From Prosopocoilus inquinatus (taxonomy: Eukaryota > Arthropoda > Insecta > Coleoptera > Lucanidae): DNA of 64,000 nucleotides. This document shows, one piece after another, positions 34,197 to 44,069 of the stretch (the first letter of the stretch is position 1; the number at the start of each line of letters is the position of its first letter). The notes under the pieces are model-generated. The model worked only from the letters and a program-made list of their open reading frames with translations, was not told where the DNA came from and made no database searches. The DNA lies in the NCBI GenBank assembly GCA_036172665.1, contig CM069874.1, positions 25,751,946-25,815,945 on the forward strand. The letters are read 5' to 3'. The translations under genes were made by a program, and so were the position numbers.

Positions 34197-34415
34197 GAAA
34201 AGATGAAATAGCGACATCTTACGATCGCTTTTTGATCAGACATTGCAGTAGGATAGACAAATTGAAGCGGGATTTGCTCCTAATAAGTCCCCCATGCAAG
34301 GCGGCCGTGCTTGCTGTCAAAGCATAATGAAAGTTTTTAGAAAAATTTTTTCTATCCTACTGCAATGTTTGGTCAAAAAGCGATCGTAAGATGTCGCTAT
34401 TTTATCTTTTCGTTA
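34197..34415. mobile_element. Foldback/MITE with about 60-bp TIRs
   Basis: The left arm GACATCTTACGATCGCTTTT...CATTGCAGTAGGATAG is matched at the right by CTATCCTACTGCAATG...AAAAGCGATCGTAAGATGTC. The interior of about 90 bp is somewhat GC-rich (CCCCCATGCAAGGCGGCCG) and non-coding. It sits just beyond hammerhead-like copy A. Confidence 0.75.
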
Positions 34416-34419
34416 CATT

Positions 34420-35896
34420 TTATGTTCCCAAGACAAAGTAGGGCAAATATTGAAATTCAATTTACTATTTAAAATCTTAAAGATTTATGCCAAAATTATT
34501 GTGCATATACATATGGAACAGATTTTGGAAATTTTAATTTAATTTTAATATTTTAAAATTTAAATATCGTACATATTTAATCTTTGCTTTAAGCAAGCGT
34601 GGTAGTGAAATTGCTTGTTCTCTTGGTTTGACTCGGATGCCTATGGTTTAAACTGCAACATTTTTGTATTAAAAATATATATTTTTTTTACAATATTTAC
34701 GAATATTTACCAGTGTCCCGTCGGATCATGTTTTCGTATAATGCATTATTCATAATTATAATTTCAACAGCACTGTCAAACGACGTAAACGAATAACAAT
34801 TAATGTAACGAATATATTATTGCCCTTTTTTATTTGAGAAATAATTTCAACTGGTTGCATTATTCCTATTTCATATGCAAAAAGTAACCTGGGTGGGTGA
34901 TGTGGGTAAGAAAAATACTCGATGTGGGCGGCATAGCAAACAAGCAATATTAGACATTTGTAGCAAAAATAGTACAAAAAGAAGACATGAAAAATCGCTT
35001 ACAATATATTGAAAAAGAACGTATCCAGTCAAGCTTGTTTTTGCTAGTTATAAATGTGAAGAAGAAAAAACTAAACGCAAAAAATTCCAATACAAACAAA
35101 CCTTAAAAAATTTCGCTTCATTTTGACAAAAATAAAATCATATTGTCGTAGAGCATACGATTGACTAACCTAGAATAAAAAGTAGTTACAAAATGATGCA
35201 ATTTCTATTAAAATAATTTACCAAGTTTTTAGTTATACTAACATTGGACATTTTTATATTTATACTTTATACTTTAAAACTCCCCGTACACAATCAATAA
35301 TTGATGTAAATTTAATTTTTATCTTATATTGAAAAAACTTTTATACAAAATCTTAACTTTATCTAACTAATCTTTTATTTTTTATTTATTTTATTTATTT
35401 TATTTATTTTTTCAATATCAATTTTTAAAAATATATTATAATTCGTGATCAGCAAATGCCATCTGTTAAATGTTAACTGAATAAGATATTCGTTACAAGG
35501 TAATCACTCATTAAAATAATTAGTAATTAAAGATTCCGTTTTAACAAATTCGAAGGTTACAAGGAGTATTTGGAAGAAAGTTTACCAATTCATTTTACAA
35601 CGACTTTTGCTAAATAGAACTAATTGTAAGTAAACATTTAAACTACAAAATGCATTTTGCAAGAAGCTAAAGTTTTACAGCATAAACTACTGCTTTGGTA
35701 GCACTATTTGTACAAGTATCATTTTATACAAGGTGTTAATAAAAAAACCTGTACAACGTTTGGTAGGTGATAGTACAGATAAAAACAAGAAAAAAATTCT
35801 AATAAAACCATGTCCAATACAAGCTGAATTTTCCCATATAGCATTCGCCACCGTACGACTTTCGGTTTCATCGGATGTGACATCAACTTCAACTTG
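34420..35896. other. Unannotated AT-rich stretch
   Basis: No gene. A (TTTA)n-like run at about 35376-35412 is the only simple repeat of note. Confidence 0.4.
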
Positions 35897-35899
35897 TAA

Positions 35900-36071
35900 A
35901 GGCCGAATTACACCTATCGCTTACTGGACAGTCACTCGCTTTGTTACTCGGCCGAGAAGCTGTTATTGGAGCAGGTGATAAATACATGTGATAGGCCGAG
36001 TACTGACTGTATTGATCACATTAGCCGAATACACTCTCTCGGTCCAGCACTCGGCAGGTGTAATTCGACCT
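35900..36071. mobile_element. Harbinger-type MITE, 172 bp
   Basis: AGGCCGAATTACACCT at the left is matched by the inverted AGGTGTAATTCGACCT at the right. TAA lies on both sides (35897-35899 and 36072-36074). The interior has several CTCGGC/GCCGAG words. It ends 120 bp before the errantivirus. Confidence 0.8.
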
Positions 36072-36194
36072 TAAAAGCTTTAAGTCTTCTATTGCATACA
36101 AATAGTAATAGTAGTCAAAGTTGTCATACAAATTAATCTATGAAATGGAATACTACACTCAATTTATTTTCTTTTTTATGTAACACGAACATAT

Positions 36195-36424
36195 AATTAT
36201 GTTCAAAACTCGCGAAGATGTGTTTTTAAAAAATGCTTTATTTTACAAACTGAATAAATACACACTAGTTCTACAACTAAAATGAATACTTAATGCCCCA
36301 AGAAGGGTGAGCCCTGCTTATATATAGCTCTCGGTCTTTGGTGTTCTGGAACTTTCCGAAATCGTAATATTCCTTGAACGTCGCCGTGATTTCTAAGGAG
36401 CGTTCTATTATCGTGCACATAACT
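36195..36424 (-). repeat. 3' LTR of the errantivirus
   Basis: The 230-bp LTR reads AGTTATGTGCAC...GAACATAATT on the minus strand. It is preceded by the purine tract AAGGAGGGAGG (36425-36435, minus), the expected plus-strand primer. It carries the TATA and AATAAA signals described for the 5' LTR. The last 17 bases on the gene side also encode the end of env. Confidence 0.95.
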
Positions 36425-37985
36425 CCTCCCTCCTTAAGCCAGGACGTCCTCGGACTGTTCGGTGTATTGCAGCGGGAGGCCCTCTTTTTTTCTGATGCTG
36501 AGCTTCTTTTTTCTTCTTGATCGCGTGGCTTATCTTATTCTTACATAAATAGAGGCAAATGCAAATGCTCAATACAATTATTATTATGGCGGTAATAGAA
36601 AAATGCGTTACATGTATTATAGGATTAATAGGGATATTATTGTCTAGCGTTTTTGCTTCTGATTTTAAGTTATTAATATCATCCAAATGCTTTATTCGCA
36701 AGTTTACAATTTTATTGGCTTTGTAATAAGTAATTTCAGGCGAGAAGTCGAAGGTGAAGTTACTCGATACATTTTCAAACGTGTGGTCTGCTATTATTAA
36801 TTTACAGTTGTTCTCTGAGGATAGGACTGCGTTATTTTTAATTTTTACGTGATTAATGTTATGTGGACATTCTTCGACGGCATCTACGTCGCCTTTACAG
36901 GACACTAGGACTTGGCCGTCACTTAACTGTGCGTATAGTTCGTAATTATTGCTAGTTACGGAGAAGGTGCAATTATTCTTATGGCTAAGAGAACACTCAG
37001 ATTCGCGTGGTTTATTGATGCAGACAGCTTGATTTTCGATCGACACACACTTTTCGTCTGTCCACAGTTCCTCTTTGGCACTTTTAAGGTGGTATTTCGC
37101 TGGTGGCAATAAGACGCTGTTCCACGGGTTAGGAATTGGATAAATTCTTGAATATTGATATGGAAAAGGATTTAGGACGGGTACATACAGTATACACGTT
37201 AAAACCTTACTTGCTGAAATGATGCGGAATTTTGAAAGCTCTAAGACTTTAAAGACATGTATGTTATCAAATTCGAGCAATTCTTCCGGGCTGTAAACTA
37301 ATTTCAGGTGGTTGATAATTTCGATTAATTCTTGATCGGTCATTGTTTCTAAATTAGGAGTCTCTAGAAGCGCTAATGAAATGGTTCTCTCAATACTATA
37401 TAGAGTGTCGAGAAGTCTCGAACAAAGGTAGTTATTATATTGAATAGTAATTTGGAGCGCGAGAACATTGTTCGTTTCTTGTACGGCATTCAGTGAAGAG
37501 TTTATGTTATCTTGAATGGTCAGCAAATCTCTAGAATACCTTTGTGTGATATGATTTGCGAAAGAGCTGTATTTTCCTACTTGTTTAATGATAGTTTCTT
37601 GATTTTTATATAAAGTTTTTATGTTATCGTTTATTTCTATTAGGTCGTTATCGTCTGGGTTACCCGTAATGTATTTTATGGCCGTTCCTAGGGCGTTCAC
37701 AAGCGCGCGTTTTGTGCGTTGACTAAATTTCGATAATTGTTGTTCGACTCTATTGCAATTTTCTTTAAGGGCGGCGATTAATGATTGTGCTGAGGTATTT
37801 GTACTTTTGGTTTCTAAAATGACTAAATTATTTAATATCTTATAATAATTTACCTCTATTTCGCTTATATTAAAGTAAAAATAGAACTTATGATAGTGGT
37901 TTACAAACTTAACTAATCCTAAAGTTTCTGGGTAAAATCCGTTCGTTTCAATCTTCTTTACTTGAAGGCCCTGGCTGTGGCTCAT
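36408..37985 (-). CDS. env: Envelope fusion protein of the errantivirus
   Basis: 525 residues from the ATG at 37985. It is a membrane glycoprotein related to the baculovirus F proteins, expected to mediate fusion of enveloped particles. Visible are a furin-type site RTKR at about residues 90-93 followed by a hydrophobic, fusion-peptide-like stretch (ALVNALGTAIKYITG), several N-x-S/T glycosylation sites, many cysteines in the ectodomain, and one transmembrane segment at about 462-481 rich in Ile/Leu/Cys, then a basic tail. The start overlaps the pol end by 38 nt. No clear signal peptide follows this ATG, so in line with other errantiviruses the real N-terminus may come from a spliced mRNA. The tail reads through the polypurine tract and stops inside the LTR. 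Confidence 0.9.
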   Translation of the reverse strand: MSHSQGLQVKKIETNGFYPETLGLVKFVNHYHKFYFYFNISEIEVNYYKILNNLVILETKSTNTSAQSLIAALKENCNRVEQQLSKFSQRTKRALVNALGTAIKYITGNPDDNDLIEINDNIKTLYKNQETIIKQVGKYSSFANHITQRYSRDLLTIQDNINSSLNAVQETNNVLALQITIQYNNYLCSRLLDTLYSIERTISLALLETPNLETMTDQELIEIINHLKLVYSPEELLEFDNIHVFKVLELSKFRIISASKVLTCILYVPVLNPFPYQYSRIYPIPNPWNSVLLPPAKYHLKSAKEELWTDEKCVSIENQAVCINKPRESECSLSHKNNCTFSVTSNNYELYAQLSDGQVLVSCKGDVDAVEECPHNINHVKIKNNAVLSSENNCKLIIADHTFENVSSNFTFDFSPEITYYKANKIVNLRIKHLDDINNLKSEAKTLDNNIPINPIIHVTHFSITAIIIIVLSICICLYLCKNKISHAIKKKKEAQHQKKRGPPAAIHRTVRGRPGLRREELCAR

Positions 37986-40900
37986 CAAGGTCAGCCTGCA
38001 AAGAAAATTTTTTCTTAATACGTTTTATCTTCCTCTTATGGATATTTGCACGCCGATTCGAATTCTCTCTTATGCCTTCGATCTTGTTTTCATCTATTCC
38101 CGTTACGTTTACTTTGTCGTAACATGGATCTGTTTTCCTTATCCGTTGTCTCGTGAAATATACTATTGGCTCGTTTACTTCAACGGTGGGTTCTTTGTTT
38201 TTGTTTTTTCTTTCTAATATTTCGGTCCCTCTTTGTAATTGTTTGTGATACAGCTGTTCGTAAAACGGTAGTAATTCTTCTTTGCGTTTCGCGTTGTAAG
38301 TTTCGTAAATAGTCTTTTTTAAGTCAATTTCATGAGCGTTTAGGTTTTCAAAGGGGCCGTATAGTAGTGAGAAAGGAGTGTATCCCGTGGCGGAATGGAC
38401 TGATTGATTATAAATTAGGATTGCGGATATCATTAGATTTTGTGACGTCTCGTTTTTATTCTGTGACTTAGCGATTTTCACCTTTTCCAATAGGGTAGAG
38501 TGAACTCTTTCAACTGGAGAATTTGAATTGCTATTGTAGTTGGTGGTATAGTGTAGGTTAATTTTAAATAGGTCACAGTATTCCTGGAAGACATTATTTT
38601 TAAACTCCTTACCCTCGTCACATACGATTTTCTTCGGGTAGCCGTGGTGGGCGAAATAATGTCGGAGCTTGTTTAGTATTGTTATACCTGTGGTGTTTTC
38701 AATAAAGTATGCTTGCGCGTACCGGGAAAATAGGTCGATTACAGTTAGAAATTTACTATTGTCAAACCCAAACGTATCTATATGGATTACTTCAAACGGT
38801 CGTTTCGCGAGCATTGGTCCAGAGAGTTGGATTTTGTAAGGGTTCCTCTCGTATTTGTTAATGAGGCAAGTCTCGCATTCGTTTATGTTTTTGTTAATCC
38901 GGGTCTTCATATCTGGCCAGTAATACCTTGTTTTCAGATGGTTGTATGTTTCCAGTATCCCATTGTGGTTGTTGGTATGATAGTCATTAATTACCCTGTT
39001 CTGATCGTCTGTTTTTTCTAGATCCGCGGCGTGGGTATGGCTCTTTATAATTTGGACTTTATCGTTAAACAAGTTTCGAGCTATTCCTGAGAACGGGGTC
39101 TCTAGGTTTTTATCCTCGAAGTAGATTCCGTACACGGCTTTTGGATCGATAATTTGTTGTAGCGCGCGCGTTATGTTTTCTTCTTCTTCCCCTTTTCTGA
39201 TGGTTATATCGTAGTTGTGTTTCGAAAATGGCCTTCTGTATTTGATTTTATATTGATCTCCCGAGTTTAATATCAGCCTATTCATGAATTGATTGACGGG
39301 TTTGTCGGAGATTGGCATGGTGAAGACGGGGTTTTCTATGGCCGTATGCTGTGTGTTATCGGTGTTCGTATTGTCGTTGTCGTGTTTGTCATTGTCGTTG
39401 CTGTTTAGGATCTCGTCACAGTCGTCAGGTGTTAGTTCCTCTAATTCTCCGATATTGGGTAGGATGGACAGTAGATCTGAGTCTGGTTCATCTTCCAGAG
39501 TTTCTTTCGTATTAATCTCTATTCGTGACAGAGCGTCCGCAACTACGTTTTCCTTTCCTTTCTTGTATTGGATTTTATAATCAAATTCCTCTAGTCTCAA
39601 TCTCCATTTAACTAGGCGCGAATTTGGGTCTTTGAGGGAGAACAGCCACACTAGCGGTTTATGGTCCGTTTCTATGACAAATTGCTTGCCATAGACGTAG
39701 GGTCGGAAGTGTTTGGTCGCTTCCACTATAGCCAGTAATTCTCTCTCTATTGTGGAGTAGTTCTTTTCCGCACTGTTCAGGGTCCTGGAATAGAATGAGA
39801 TTGGTCTATTGTTTTGCGATAGGATTGCTCCTATTGCAACGTTTGAGGCGTCTGTTGTGACGTGAAATGTTTTCTCGAAATCGGGGTACGCCAGTACGGG
39901 GGCGTTGGTCAGTAGTTCTTTACATAATTGGAAGGCCTGGAGGTATTCTGGGCGAGACGTTTCGATCTTAGCTCCTTTTTTCAGGCATTTTGTAAAGGGT
40001 TGTACTATTTTCGCGAAGTTCTTTATGAACCGCCTATAGTATCCTACTAAACCCAAGAAGGCTTTTATTTCCTTAGTGGTCTTGGGAAGTGGATATTCCT
40101 GTACTGCCTTGATTTTTGATCGATTCGGTTTTATGCCTTCGGGTGTTATGACGTGTCCCAGAAAAGCCGTTTCCTTGCGGAGAAATTCCGATTTGTCAAG
40201 TGAGATTTTTAAGTTATATTTTCTGAATAGGTCAAAAATCTGTCGTATGTGGAGCATGTGTTCATGTAGGGATTTCGAGAATATGACGACGTCGTCCATA
40301 TACACGAAACAGGATTTATGTAGGTGTTCGCGTAAGATGTTGTCCATTACCCTTTGGAACGTACTTGGTGCATTCTTTAGACCAAAAGGCATCCGGACGT
40401 ATTCCCAATGACCGTTATTTACAGTGAATGCGGTTTTTTCTACAGAATTCTCGTCCATTTCAATCTGGTGAAACCCTTGCGCCAGATCCAGGGTGGAAAA
40501 GTATGTACATTTTCCCAGGTTGTCGAGGATTTCCTCTATGCGCGGGAGTGGATATTTGTCCTCGATGGTTTTCTCGTTCAACTTTCTATAATCTATTACG
40601 AGGCGCCACTTCTTTTTTCCGCTTGCATCTAATTTCTTCGGCACTATCCACACGGGCGAGCTGTATGGTGACATGCTTGGCCTGATGATCTTGTTGTCTA
40701 GGAGTTTTTGAATCTGGTTTTGAATCTCCGTTTTCAGGTGATATGGGTAGCGGAAAGATCTGCAAAAAACGGGTTCCTCGTCGACGACTCGGATTTTATG
40801 TTTTACGGCGTTGGTAAAAGTCAAGTCGCAGTTTTCGTCATAAAATAGGTCTTTGTATTTTTTACATAGGGATATTATTTCGGCTCTCTCTTCCAGGTTG

Positions 40901-41529
40901 AGGTGCTCTGTTCTGATTACGTCGGGAATACTCAAATTCTTGTTTTCTGCTCTTGGTTTCATCATGGTTACATTGTAAACCGGTTGTACGTCTATTTGAT
41001 TGAGGAAGTTGACCTTGATTTCTCGTTCTTCTTCAAATGGGATGGTACAGATCCCATTCTCTGCGTGGGCTATTGCTTCTGGTAAACATAGGTCTCCTAT
41101 TTTTATTTCGGGGATGATGACATCACCTTCTTCGATATTCACAGGGATCTTTACGTAATGATTGACCGATTGCGTGGGGTATTCGAAGTTTTTCGGGTTA
41201 AGTTCCATAAAAAATGGAATTTTAACAGCGTCTATTTCTAATGTTTGTTGTTTATAATCTATTTTTGCGCGAAGCCTTTTAAAGTCTTCGCTGCCTATTA
41301 GCGCGTCAAACCTGTCATGCCATTGAATCACGTGAAAGTCGAGTTTTTTGTTTGAGCCGAATTCCTTGAAGAGGGGGTAACGTACGTTCAATTTGTCAGT
41401 CACGGTTTGGTTCAGGCTTTTGACGGTGAAGGGTTTTTCGAAGATGCAGTCGCTAAAATAGGTATGAGCCGGTGCGGGGTTAATGATCGAGTTCGAGGCT
41501 CCGCTATCTATTAGGATTTTTAGGTTCAT
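37948..41529 (-). CDS. pol: Pol polyprotein of the errantivirus (protease, reverse transcriptase, RNase H, integrase)
   Basis: 1193 residues counted from the ATG at 41529, though the frame is open upstream of it to about 41620 and the protein is expected to be made as Gag-Pol by frameshifting. The aspartic protease has DSGAS at residues 8-12. Reverse transcriptase follows, with LDLAQGFHQ near 347-355 and YMDD at 410-413. RNase H carries acidic residues D560, E597 and D622. The integrase has an H851-H855-C885-C888 zinc site and catalytic D918, D971 and E1007 (35 residues between the last two). The C-terminus is basic, then acidic. All catalytic residues expected for activity are present and no stop interrupts the frame. 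It acts in reverse transcription and integration of the element RNA. Confidence 0.97.
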   Translation of the reverse strand: MNLKILIDSGASNSIINPAPAHTYFSDCIFEKPFTVKSLNQTVTDKLNVRYPLFKEFGSNKKLDFHVIQWHDRFDALIGSEDFKRLRAKIDYKQQTLEIDAVKIPFFMELNPKNFEYPTQSVNHYVKIPVNIEEGDVIIPEIKIGDLCLPEAIAHAENGICTIPFEEEREIKVNFLNQIDVQPVYNVTMMKPRAENKNLSIPDVIRTEHLNLEERAEIISLCKKYKDLFYDENCDLTFTNAVKHKIRVVDEEPVFCRSFRYPYHLKTEIQNQIQKLLDNKIIRPSMSPYSSPVWIVPKKLDASGKKKWRLVIDYRKLNEKTIEDKYPLPRIEEILDNLGKCTYFSTLDLAQGFHQIEMDENSVEKTAFTVNNGHWEYVRMPFGLKNAPSTFQRVMDNILREHLHKSCFVYMDDVVIFSKSLHEHMLHIRQIFDLFRKYNLKISLDKSEFLRKETAFLGHVITPEGIKPNRSKIKAVQEYPLPKTTKEIKAFLGLVGYYRRFIKNFAKIVQPFTKCLKKGAKIETSRPEYLQAFQLCKELLTNAPVLAYPDFEKTFHVTTDASNVAIGAILSQNNRPISFYSRTLNSAEKNYSTIERELLAIVEATKHFRPYVYGKQFVIETDHKPLVWLFSLKDPNSRLVKWRLRLEEFDYKIQYKKGKENVVADALSRIEINTKETLEDEPDSDLLSILPNIGELEELTPDDCDEILNSNDNDKHDNDNTNTDNTQHTAIENPVFTMPISDKPVNQFMNRLILNSGDQYKIKYRRPFSKHNYDITIRKGEEEENITRALQQIIDPKAVYGIYFEDKNLETPFSGIARNLFNDKVQIIKSHTHAADLEKTDDQNRVINDYHTNNHNGILETYNHLKTRYYWPDMKTRINKNINECETCLINKYERNPYKIQLSGPMLAKRPFEVIHIDTFGFDNSKFLTVIDLFSRYAQAYFIENTTGITILNKLRHYFAHHGYPKKIVCDEGKEFKNNVFQEYCDLFKINLHYTTNYNSNSNSPVERVHSTLLEKVKIAKSQNKNETSQNLMISAILIYNQSVHSATGYTPFSLLYGPFENLNAHEIDLKKTIYETYNAKRKEELLPFYEQLYHKQLQRGTEILERKNKNKEPTVEVNEPIVYFTRQRIRKTDPCYDKVNVTGIDENKIEGIRENSNRRANIHKRKIKRIKKKFSLQADLDEPQPGPSSKED

Positions 41530-41576
41530 GCTGGGAATTGTGATAAAAGGTAACTTGGGTCTACTAGCAATTGCGT

Positions 41577-42686
41577 TTAGGTCAATGTTTGTTCCGAGGC
41601 TGGTTCCTGAAAATTTTCGTTATGTTCGTATGCTTCTTCATAGTCCTGCTCGGTGTCGTCAGCAATGGGATATTCGTCGGGAAGTTCTGATTGGATATCG
41701 AGGGGTTCCTCTACGTTGTAGAGTTCTTCGGCTATGAAATTGCGTGGTCCTCTTGATGCAAAGAAGTTTTCTCTGCGATGGGGTAATTGCGGAGGCTTGG
41801 ACGTATTTCTAGTGCTGATGGACATTGGTGTCGGTTTAGGTTCCGGCTTTCTTCCGAAAACTTGTGAGTTAGTAGGAAATTTGTTTTGGACAGGTCGGGT
41901 CTGAATGTTAATCGGCCCTCGTGGGAAAGGGTTTTGATTTTGCGTGGATTGAAACAGATTAGGTCGTCCGAAATTATTAGAGGGGAATTGGTTGTGCGTA
42001 GGTCGAAATTCGTTTACTTGTCTAAAATTGTGAGATTGCATGGGGTTCGAATGCTGAATGTTCGTTTTATGTTGTTGTGGTTTTTGTCTAATAAAGTTTA
42101 GAAAGTTAACCTGCTGTTTATAGTTGTCGTAATTACGTAGTTGTGTCAGGCAGTCTTCTAATGATACTACTGACCTACATGACACGTAGAACCTATATGG
42201 TTCTAGTAGGCCTGCTTTGAAAGTGTCAAGTGCTCTTTGAGCATACATAGTAGTTTTATAAATTTTAATATTGTTATTATTTTCCCTTATATTGATATGT
42301 TCTAAAAGCTGTTGTAATTTACTCTTAATTCTTTCATAATATTGTTCGTAAGATTCGCTGGTTAATTGGTAACAGGTGGTCAGATCATTTTCTAATAATA
42401 TCTCGTTCCTTTGATCCCCAAATCTATTCAGGAGTGCATCTTTTACCTGTGACCAATTAGTGCAGCTTGATATAACTAAGGTGTCCCTAGCGGCACCTGT
42501 TAATTTCGCGCAACATATCTCAAAAAGTAATTTATTTAGCGTACAATGTTCTTGGCCCGGCGTTACGTTTCTGTACGTACTTATAAATTTCTCGCACTGT
42601 TGGATATAGTACGATAAATTTCTACTTCCTCCTTCGTATTGAGGAATAATTTCCTTAGCGATGTTAATTTCGGTATAATTAGCCAT
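41577..42686 (-). CDS. gag: Gag polyprotein of the errantivirus
   Basis: 369 residues from ATG at 42686 to TAA at 41577, about 350 nt after the 5' LTR. It is the structural protein that packages the RNA. The N-terminal about 200 residues are mostly helical-looking and charged, like errantivirus capsid regions. Residues about 205-310 are rich in Asn, Gln, Pro and Arg, with repeated NxF-type phrases and no CCHC zinc knuckle; RNA binding is probably by the basic stretch instead. The last about 50 residues are strongly acidic. pol lies in the -1 frame, entering within the last about 40 nt of gag. Confidence 0.93.
   Translation of the reverse strand: MANYTEINIAKEIIPQYEGGSRNLSYYIQQCEKFISTYRNVTPGQEHCTLNKLLFEICCAKLTGAARDTLVISSCTNWSQVKDALLNRFGDQRNEILLENDLTTCYQLTSESYEQYYERIKSKLQQLLEHINIRENNNNIKIYKTTMYAQRALDTFKAGLLEPYRFYVSCRSVVSLEDCLTQLRNYDNYKQQVNFLNFIRQKPQQHKTNIQHSNPMQSHNFRQVNEFRPTHNQFPSNNFGRPNLFQSTQNQNPFPRGPINIQTRPVQNKFPTNSQVFGRKPEPKPTPMSISTRNTSKPPQLPHRRENFFASRGPRNFIAEELYNVEEPLDIQSELPDEYPIADDTEQDYEEAYEHNENFQEPASEQTLT
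41610..41616 (-). promoter_or_regulatory. Candidate -1 ribosomal frameshift heptamer A AAT TTT
   Basis: In the gag frame the codons read gaA AAT TTT cag, a classical X XXY YYZ slippery sequence. It lies 31 nt before the gag stop and inside the gag/pol overlap, which is bounded upstream by a TAA in the pol frame. A -1 slip here enters the pol frame, which is then open through to the protease. No stable downstream structure was evaluated. Confidence 0.6.
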
Positions 42687-43018
42687 TACTATTTGGGAAT
42701 TATTTTCGGGTTCGAAATTATCAACACCTCTCCTTAAAGGCGATCTGTCGCGGTACTAGTGCATAAATTAAACTAACGAACGTGTATATTGCGATTACGG
42801 TAGGTATGAAAATGGAACACTTACAGGATCAGCGTCGTTATCAGCATGACGATATTCTTAAATCAGCTTCTCCAGGGGTAGGTGAGGTCCGTCTTCGGTA
42901 GAAGTCCCTCCTGGTCCTGGGGTTCGTACGACAGCTTCTCTTGTTTGGTAGCGAGTTTGTTCTCGGTGTTCAGCAAAGATTTAAAAATCACCAACACTTG
43001 AAGTAGAGTTGTCTGAAC

Positions 43019-43037
43019 AATCCTGTTCGCAGCGCCA
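43019..43037 (-). promoter_or_regulatory. Primer-binding site
   Basis: On the minus strand, TGGCGCTGCGAACAGGATT follows directly on the 5' LTR. It would pair with the 3' end of a host tRNA ending CGCCA; a serine tRNA is the best guess by analogy with other errantiviruses, but the exact isoacceptor is uncertain. Confidence 0.7.
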
Positions 43038-43266
43038 ATTATGTTCAAAACTCGCGAAGATGTGTTTTTAAAAAATGCTTTATTTTACAAACTGAATAAA
43101 TACACACTAGTTCTACAACTAAAATGAATACTTAATGCCCCAAGAAGGGTGAGCCCTGCTTATATATAGCTCTCGGTCTTTGGTGTACTGGAACTTTCCG
43201 AAATCGTAATATTCCTTGAACGTCGCCGTGATTTCTAAGGAGCGTTCTATTATCGTGCACATAACT
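43037..43266 (-). repeat. 5' LTR and promoter of the errantivirus
   Basis: 230 bp, one substitution from the 3' LTR (T to A near the GGTGT-CTGGAAC phrase). On the minus strand a TATATATA box lies at 43168-43161. AATAAA at 43084-43079 is the likely polyadenylation hexamer. Transcription proceeds toward lower coordinates. Confidence 0.95.
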
Positions 43267-43719
43267 ATATGCACTTACTATTGAATTATATAACACAACT
43301 AATAAGTTTGAAAGAAATTACAAAATAACAAAACAAAGTTGCATCACTCTTTTTAACGAAAACGAGCACACATAAAAAAAAAACATAATAGACAACACGT
43401 CACCACTCTTATCATTAAAAATCCATTATACAACTTGATTGCCCTAATAGATTTAATGAACGGGTTGCAAATTAAGAGAATCTCCGCGTTCATTTACCAC
43501 ACACACGATTTATTATTATATAATTATATTATTTCAAGATGAGCGGTTCGCCTTGAACGCGAATAAATTATTAAGTGAAAAACTTGGAAACATAACTCAT
43601 GCCTTACATTACATTCACGACCTTACGTTCATTATACAGTCATTAGCCATGTTAAACGACCAAGGCAAAAAATTGGATAGCCTGCTGCTACTGGACTTCC
43701 GAGTTTAGTCAAAGTACTC

Positions 43720-44067
43720 GAGTCTTTAAAACTATTTACAAGCCGATATTAATATATGGTAGTGACAGCTAGGCCAAGACAACAAAAAAAGTAAACTACA
43801 AGCGGTAGAGATGAAGTATCTAAGAGCAATGCTGATGTCACAAGCAGGGACAAGGTAAGAATAAGAAACGAAATAGAACTAAAAGTTGAACCAATTTTAA
43901 GGAAAAAGCCACACCTAAAATGGTTTGGACATGTGATATAAATGAACGATCAGAGACAAATATAGCCAACAAAGCCACGAGAGGACTAGAGGCAGACCAA
44001 AGAAAAAATGTAATACTATAGTGACAGAATGCTTAGGCTTAGAAGAAAAAGAAAAGACTGGACATCT
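43720..44067 (+). pseudogene. LINE reverse-transcriptase C-terminal remnant
   Basis: In shifting plus-strand frames the phrases KPILIYGSDS, LQAVEMKYLRAM, RIRNEIELKVEP and LKWFGHV appear in order. They match the conserved end of the reverse-transcriptase polyprotein of non-LTR retrotransposons, downstream of the catalytic domain. At least three frameshifts or stops are present. Only the 3' piece remains, as expected of a 5'-truncated LINE insertion. Subfamily is uncertain. Confidence 0.75.
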
Positions 44068-44069
44068 TA

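Larger units (their letters stand above)
36195..43266 (-). mobile_element. Complete errantivirus (gypsy-type endogenous retrovirus), 7.07 kb
   Basis: Two 230-bp LTRs (36195-36424 and 43037-43266) differ at one visible position. They are flanked by a perfect 4-bp duplication ATAT (36191-36194 and 43267-43270). On the minus strand the order is 5' LTR, primer-binding site, gag, pol, env, polypurine tract, 3' LTR, with gag-pol in a -1 relation and env overlapping the pol end. The AGTTA...AATT LTR ends, the absence of a Cys-His knuckle in gag and the baculovirus F-like Env place it in the insect errantiviruses. All three frames are uninterrupted. With nearly identical LTRs this means a recent insertion that may still be active. 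Confidence 0.96.

Noticed and set aside
38782..41085. Plus-strand open frames opposite pol
   Set aside because: These are antisense shadows of the real pol frame.
42863..43048. 61-codon frame in the errantivirus leader
   Set aside because: It starts at a TTG, not an ATG, and overlaps the primer-binding site. Most likely chance, although a leader peptide for spliced env was considered.
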